Origin: CAZRIE01 sp964600075
GTDB taxonomy: Bacteria; Bacteroidota; Bacteroidia; Flavobacteriales; Flavobacteriaceae
Direction of reading: 5' to 3'
Assembly: GCA_964600075.1 (NCBI GenBank)
Contig: CAZRIE010000077.1
Location: forward strand, 1-19,764
DNA length: 19,764 nt
Shown piece by piece: positions 15,814 to 19,764 of the stretch; position 1 is the stretch's first letter, and the number at the start of each line of letters is the position of its first letter. The notes under the pieces were generated by a model. The model made no database searches and had not been told where the DNA came from. It worked only from the letters and a program-made list of their open reading frames with translations. Made by a program: the position numbers and the translations under genes.

Positions 15814-18014
15814 TTAAATATTCAGCCAATACGTCAGTTTTAAATTTATTGAACGGTATCTCGGTTCAAATGTGTTTACAAAATAGTTATCGTTGTAAAC
15901 GATAAATAAATCTGACAAGGGTGCAAAACGCCACTGCAATCTAGAGTTGAAACCTAGATTATCTTGTTGGTTACTATACTGTACCAACGTCGACCAGAAT
16001 AGTGATTTGCTGAACGTGACCTTGATTTTTGGGCTTACTAGCCAGAAATCGTCACTTGCGTACGGGTCGGGTAATGCTATCTTATCGTAGTTCAATGCGA
16101 GGGAAACCAAAACCTTGGGCTGTAGGCGCAAAGTAGCCTCGCCTACAAAGGAAAAAAGATTTCCGTTGAAAAAACCACCTATTTGGGCAAAACCTTCGAA
16201 TGAAATCTTTCGTGCGGCATTCGATTCAAATTGGATAGCGAAACTGTTGAAATTATAACCTTGATTACCGGGAAGGGGAACACTCCCTTCTGTGTTGGTT
16301 GGGTCAAAGTCGTTGGTCAAGAAGATATACTCCCCAAAGAATTCTACCCCGAGTTCTGATTGATTTCTTAGCTCCGCTTTCCAAGAAGCCATAATATTTC
16401 TATCCGTATTCTTATAGTTTAAACTTGGTTGCCAGGTGATTATTGGAAACAATTGAAAACTGTGGTTGTTTATAAATCCGTTTTGGGCCAAAAGACGCGT
16501 TCTACGCCAGTGGCCGATTTTACGATGTCGGTACGCCTAATAAACCCGAGATCTGACCTGAAATCTATATCCACATAGACCCAGTCGGTAAAGACATTGT
16601 ATTTTCGGGAATTGTAGCCTAAATTTGCTCCTAAAGAGAAATTGCCGTCGTTATCATCTGGCTGAAACGATTTGTGTGTGTAGAATTTCCCCTGCCAATT
16701 GTTGTTTATCGAGGCGAGGTTATAATCGATACCGACTACACGGTTGTATTCGTCTTCACGTTCGATAAAATCGTATTCCTTAAAAGATTGCCGGTTGATG
16801 AAGAACATACTGATGTTAGAACGGGCAAATACTTTTTTTTGTAAGGCGAACATGGTGTTGTTGTTCGAGGCAATTTCGTTATTTGTATCCTCATCAGTTT
16901 GTATACTGAGCACGCCCAGACGCCAGTTTTCATTTAGTTTTCCGCTCAAGCGTATACCTCCTAAAATCCGGTTTTCTATTGTATTTCCAGCACTGTCTGT
17001 GGCAATACCTATGCGCCTCGAAAAAAAAGGATTGGCATCCCTGCCACCTCCAAAACTTGAGAAAAGGTCACTGTTATCTATAAAAAATTGTCTTTTCTCA
17101 GGTAACGAAACCTCGAACCTTGTAAGATTGGTAATGATATCGTCAACCTCTACATTCGAAAAATCTGGGTTTATGGTTACGTCGAGATTCATACCATTGC
17201 CAATGGCCACTTTTGCATCGCCGCCTACTTTCAGATTGGTATTACTATCGTCTCGTATGTAATCTTTCTCTGCGATTGTGTTTACGTAAGGTATAACTGC
17301 GAAAGGTGTTCGAGACTTGCCTAAAGGTTTTTCGAATAGCATATTGCCCATAAAGGCCAAGCTAAAAATCGATTGGTTTTGAGGCACATTGCTCCATACG
17401 CTACGCTCATTAGTCTGCATGTCAAAGCGGTAGCTCTGAAAACGCCATTTGGTCTCACCCTCGCGAAATTTGAGAGAGGTCAAAGGTATGGCGAGTTCTG
17501 CCGTATAATAATTCTCGAACATTTTGGTCTCTCCTTTCCATTTTACATCCCAAGAAGAATTGAAATCGGTTTGGGCCTGTTCCCCACCACCGGAGATGAG
17601 TGCTTCACGATTTACACCATAGGGGTTGATGCCGAATAAAAAAGCATTCGTGCCGTCGTTGAAAGTATCGAACATCAAACTGATATTGTCACCTTGACTG
17701 GCCCTATAATCACGTTCTAGAGAAGGCACGATCCAGTCATTACCTATGGAGTACATTTTTATACCGATAAAAAGTGTGGTACCGTTGTAGAACATCTTCA
17801 TTTCCGTAAGCTGCTCAGCTAAAAGGGTGTCTGAGGGAAAATATTGTTGGAAATTATTAGGTCCGTCGGCGGTTTGCCATGTGGCTTCATCAAGAATTCC
17901 ATCGATTTGCGGAACGTCCGAAATAAATTTTACAGTAAATGATTTTTTAGGAGTCTGACCGAAAATTGCTATTGCGAAAAGGAGGGAGGCAAATACGCAA
18001 ATGGTTTTAATCAT
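15814..18014 (-). pseudogene. Frameshifted DUF5916 outer-membrane protein gene (copy B)
   Basis: A paralogue of the intact gene at 13029-15269, in two frames. The first part (18014 to 16470, 514 codons) has a signal peptide ending near G19, the CBM9-like domain and most of DUF5916, and ends in FWPKTDL. The second (to 15814) restores the alignment from NGFINNHSFQ to KLTYWLNI. The break is at an A run on the coding strand (complement of 16481-16484): CCCAAAACGG is present, and one more A would give W-P-K-N-G-F and a continuous protein of about 733 residues, matching copy A (746). Everything else is well preserved, so this is either a very recent mutation, a phase-variable site or a sequencing error. 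If repaired, it would be an outer-membrane protein of unknown substrate like copy A. Confidence 0.88.
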
Positions 18015-18323
18015 TAGTCTTATATTCGATGGGTGCCCAAATTTAAAGGAATTTTATTTGAATTATTTTCAAATGCTTAATGATTCTCTGAACTCATACT
18101 GACTTTTTACGTTTTTATGATTTCCATATTTTGAGACCTAATTTTATTTCAATTTCTCATTATAACTTGCACTGAATTGTTCAATAAATACTTTTTAAAT
18201 AGCAAAATCAACTAGACTGCTATCAAATTCGGGTTTTAGAGACGGTTTTGAAATAGGTTGATCATTCTTTTATACCTCTTTTTGCGAATGACTTTATTAA
18301 ATTTTTTAAATAAATCCATATTT
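18015..18323. other. 309-base AT-rich gene-free interval
   Basis: It separates the DUF5916 copy B gene from the end of the penicillin-binding protein gene. It holds the promoter candidate at 18038-18072. I see no open reading frame worth calling, no tRNA and no clear terminator hairpin for the penicillin-binding protein gene. Confidence 0.6.
18038..18072 (-). promoter_or_regulatory. Candidate promoter of DUF5916 copy B
   Basis: On the minus strand TAAATTTG (complement of 18038-18045) is a perfect -7 box 23 bases before the ATG. A TTG (complement of 18070-18072) lies 24 bases upstream of it, one base beyond the usual spacing range, so the match is moderate. Confidence 0.4.
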
Positions 18324-19764
18324 TTAAGGATTGGCATTTTTCTTTCTGAACTTTTTTGTCTTTTTCTTGTCGGGGTTCTTGAACAAGCGCTTAAAGAAAC
18401 CATCGCGTTTTACCGGTTCACAATCAAGCATTTCAACTACCGCAGGGTTGGGTCTTTCGAACTGTGCTTTTGTAATGCCATTATACGACGGGTGTTTGTT
18501 CAGCTCTTGCATAAATTTAGCGAAAATAGGTAGTGCTGCATTCGCACCCTGGCCAAGACTCGTACTTTTAAAGCCGATTTCGTGGTTATCGAGACCGACC
18601 CATGTAACGTGCACCAGTTTGGGCGTAAGGGCTACAAACCAGGCATCTTTATTGTTTTGCGTGGTTCCGGTTTTTCCTGCGATGGCATTGTTCAATTTAT
18701 AGGTTGTACGAAGGCGGGACGCAGTACCTTTATCGATGGTCGATTTCATCATCTCGACCATAATTTGCCTCGTTTCTTCAGAAAAAGCTGGTTTTACAGC
18801 TCTTTTTGGTTCAAATTGGGTCAAAACAGAATCTTTTTGATCCGTAATCGTTTCAATTAAATACGGGAAGATAGCTCTTCCGCTGTTCATATAGCTCGCA
18901 TATACCCCGGCCAACTCATTTAGATAAATTTCTCCCGTACCCAAGGCTACCGATGGTTGTGCTGGGAGTGCTGAAAACACTCCCATATTTTTCGCCATCG
19001 TGATTACGTTTTCTATACCTGCTTTTTCGAGCACTTTTACCGCGACGGTGTTGACCGAATTGCTCAGGGCTTCTTCCATTGAATAGTTGAGGTACGTCTC
19101 ATCTTTATTCCCGGAATTGCCCGGTGACCACCCTTTTAAATTTTCGTACGCTACTTCTTCAGCAGAAAAATATGTACAGGGCAGAATACCCATTTCTAAG
19201 GCCGTTGTATATACAATTGGCTTAAAGGTAGACCCCACTTGTCGCTTACTCTGTGCGATATGGTCATATTTGAAATGTTCAAAGTCAACACCGCCGATCC
19301 ACGTTTTTACTGCACCTGTTTTTGGATCAATGGACAATGAGCCGATATTCAAAATCTTCAAATAATGTTGTAGGCTATCAATTGAGCTTGCGTTGACGGT
19401 TTTTTCACCATCCCAATCGACCAATACCATCTTCCTTTTTTTGTTCAACGAATCCATAATTTTTTCCTCCTCCAATCCAGAGGCTTTGAGCTTTTTGTAA
19501 CTTTCTGATTGTTGAACCAATTTTTTGATCAATTTTTTGTCGCGTAACCAAGGGGCATTTTTCCCATAGCTCTTCTCAAAACTTTTTTGGAGTGATTTCA
19601 TGTGGTCGCGCATGGCCTCTTCGGCCCAGTACTGCATGTTATAATCTAAGGTAGTATAGACTTTTAGGCCTGCGGTATAGATGTTGTATTCGTTGCCTTC
19701 TTCACGTTGTTGTAGGCTCCATTTTTTTAGTTGTTTTCGAACTTCTTCTCGGAAATAGGGCGCC
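18324..19764 (-). CDS. Class A penicillin-binding protein (PBP1A-like), 5' part missing
   Basis: This is the C-terminal part of a bifunctional peptidoglycan synthase anchored in the inner membrane and acting in the periplasm. The frame is open to the window edge. Upstream of the first ATG (19637) it reads APYFREEVRK and then YTAGLKVYTTLDYNMQ, the typical region just after the transglycosylase domain, so the gene starts outside the window. Transpeptidase motifs are all present: STFK (catalytic Ser codon at 19230-19232), S-V-N (19050-19058) and K-T-G (18666-18674). The C-terminus is strongly basic (KKKTKKFRKKN). The catalytic domain looks intact. The transglycosylase domain and membrane anchor are not visible here. 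Confidence 0.93.
   Translation of the reverse strand, partial: APYFREEVRKQLKKWSLQQREEGNEYNIYTAGLKVYTTLDYNMQYWAEEAMRDHMKSLQKSFEKSYGKNAPWLRDKKLIKKLVQQSESYKKLKASGLEEEKIMDSLNKKRKMVLVDWDGEKTVNASSIDSLQHYLKILNIGSLSIDPKTGAVKTWIGGVDFEHFKYDHIAQSKRQVGSTFKPIVYTTALEMGILPCTYFSAEEVAYENLKGWSPGNSGNKDETYLNYSMEEALSNSVNTVAVKVLEKAGIENVITMAKNMGVFSALPAQPSVALGTGEIYLNELAGVYASYMNSGRAIFPYLIETITDQKDSVLTQFEPKRAVKPAFSEETRQIMVEMMKSTIDKGTASRLRTTYKLNNAIAGKTGTTQNNKDAWFVALTPKLVHVTWVGLDNHEIGFKSTSLGQGANAALPIFAKFMQELNKHPSYNGITKAQFERPNPAVVEMLDCEPVKRDGFFKRLFKNPDKKKTKKFRKKNANP

Noticed and set aside
16478..16492. Programmed -1 ribosomal frameshift at CCCAAAA
   Set aside because: The heptamer is read as CCC AAA A, not in the X XXY YYZ register required for a classical slip, and the paralogue has no shift. 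A mutation or sequencing error is simpler.
16744..17262. 172-codon open frame on the plus strand inside the DUF5916 gene
   Set aside because: It is the antisense shadow of a conserved coding region and has no recognisable domain; a similar antisense frame (14146-14505) lies in copy A at the equivalent place.
1..19764. Defence system, mobile element, CRISPR array or tRNA
   Set aside because: No transposase, integrase, nuclease, toxin-antitoxin pair, regular direct repeats or tRNA cloverleaf was seen; all intact genes are housekeeping or surface families.

Overview
The window looks like a piece of a marine-type Flavobacteriaceae (Bacteroidota) chromosome. Evidence is the type IX secretion (T9SS) type B sorting domains, a PorP/SprF-family protein, two DUF5916 outer-membrane proteins, a DUF4369 lipoprotein, and promoter-like sites of the Bacteroidota form TTG-N(17-23)-TAnnTTTG. 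Base composition is moderately AT-rich and genes are densely packed on both strands.

Region 1 (1-7057, + strand) is a cell-surface cluster. A secreted T9SS type B protein (cadherin-like repeats, thrombospondin-type-3 calcium repeats, C-terminal sorting domain) is followed 5 bases later by a PorP/SprF-like outer-membrane protein. A strong hairpin follows, then a second, 1206-residue type B protein that shares its last ~300 residues with the first, then a terminator. The SprF-like protein probably serves export or anchoring of one or both.

Region 2 (7106-9945, + strand) is a metabolic run: isopentenyl-diphosphate isomerase (idi), a 6-pyruvoyl-tetrahydropterin synthase homologue overlapping idi by 4 bases, a Bcp/PrxQ peroxiredoxin 2 bases later, class I mannose-6-phosphate isomerase (manA), and a small helical protein of unknown function with its own candidate promoter. 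A bidirectional palindromic terminator at 9966-9995 separates it from the minus-strand genes.

Region 3 (9995-12896, - strand) holds a HAD-IIB (Cof-type) phosphatase, a DUF819 membrane protein and a DUF4369 lipoprotein, transcribed in that order. Region 4 (13029-18014, - strand) holds two DUF5916 outer-membrane paralogues: one intact (746 aa) and one interrupted by a single-base frameshift. The 544 bases between them are a gene graveyard. They contain the coding tail of a third DUF5916 copy on the minus strand and, on the plus strand, the signal peptide and first domain of what looks like a decayed TonB-receptor-type outer-membrane protein. Region 5 (18324-19764, - strand) is the C-terminal part of a class A penicillin-binding protein running off the window edge.

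I see no tRNA, rRNA, CRISPR array, transposase or phage gene, and no clear undescribed multi-gene system. The most interesting points are the decayed material at 15287-15806, the one-base frameshift at 16481-16484, the two type B proteins flanking one SprF-like protein, a pterin synthase with an animal-like active-site motif that is easily mislabelled QueD, and an inverted repeat that touches the manA stop codon and carries the -33 element of the next promoter.
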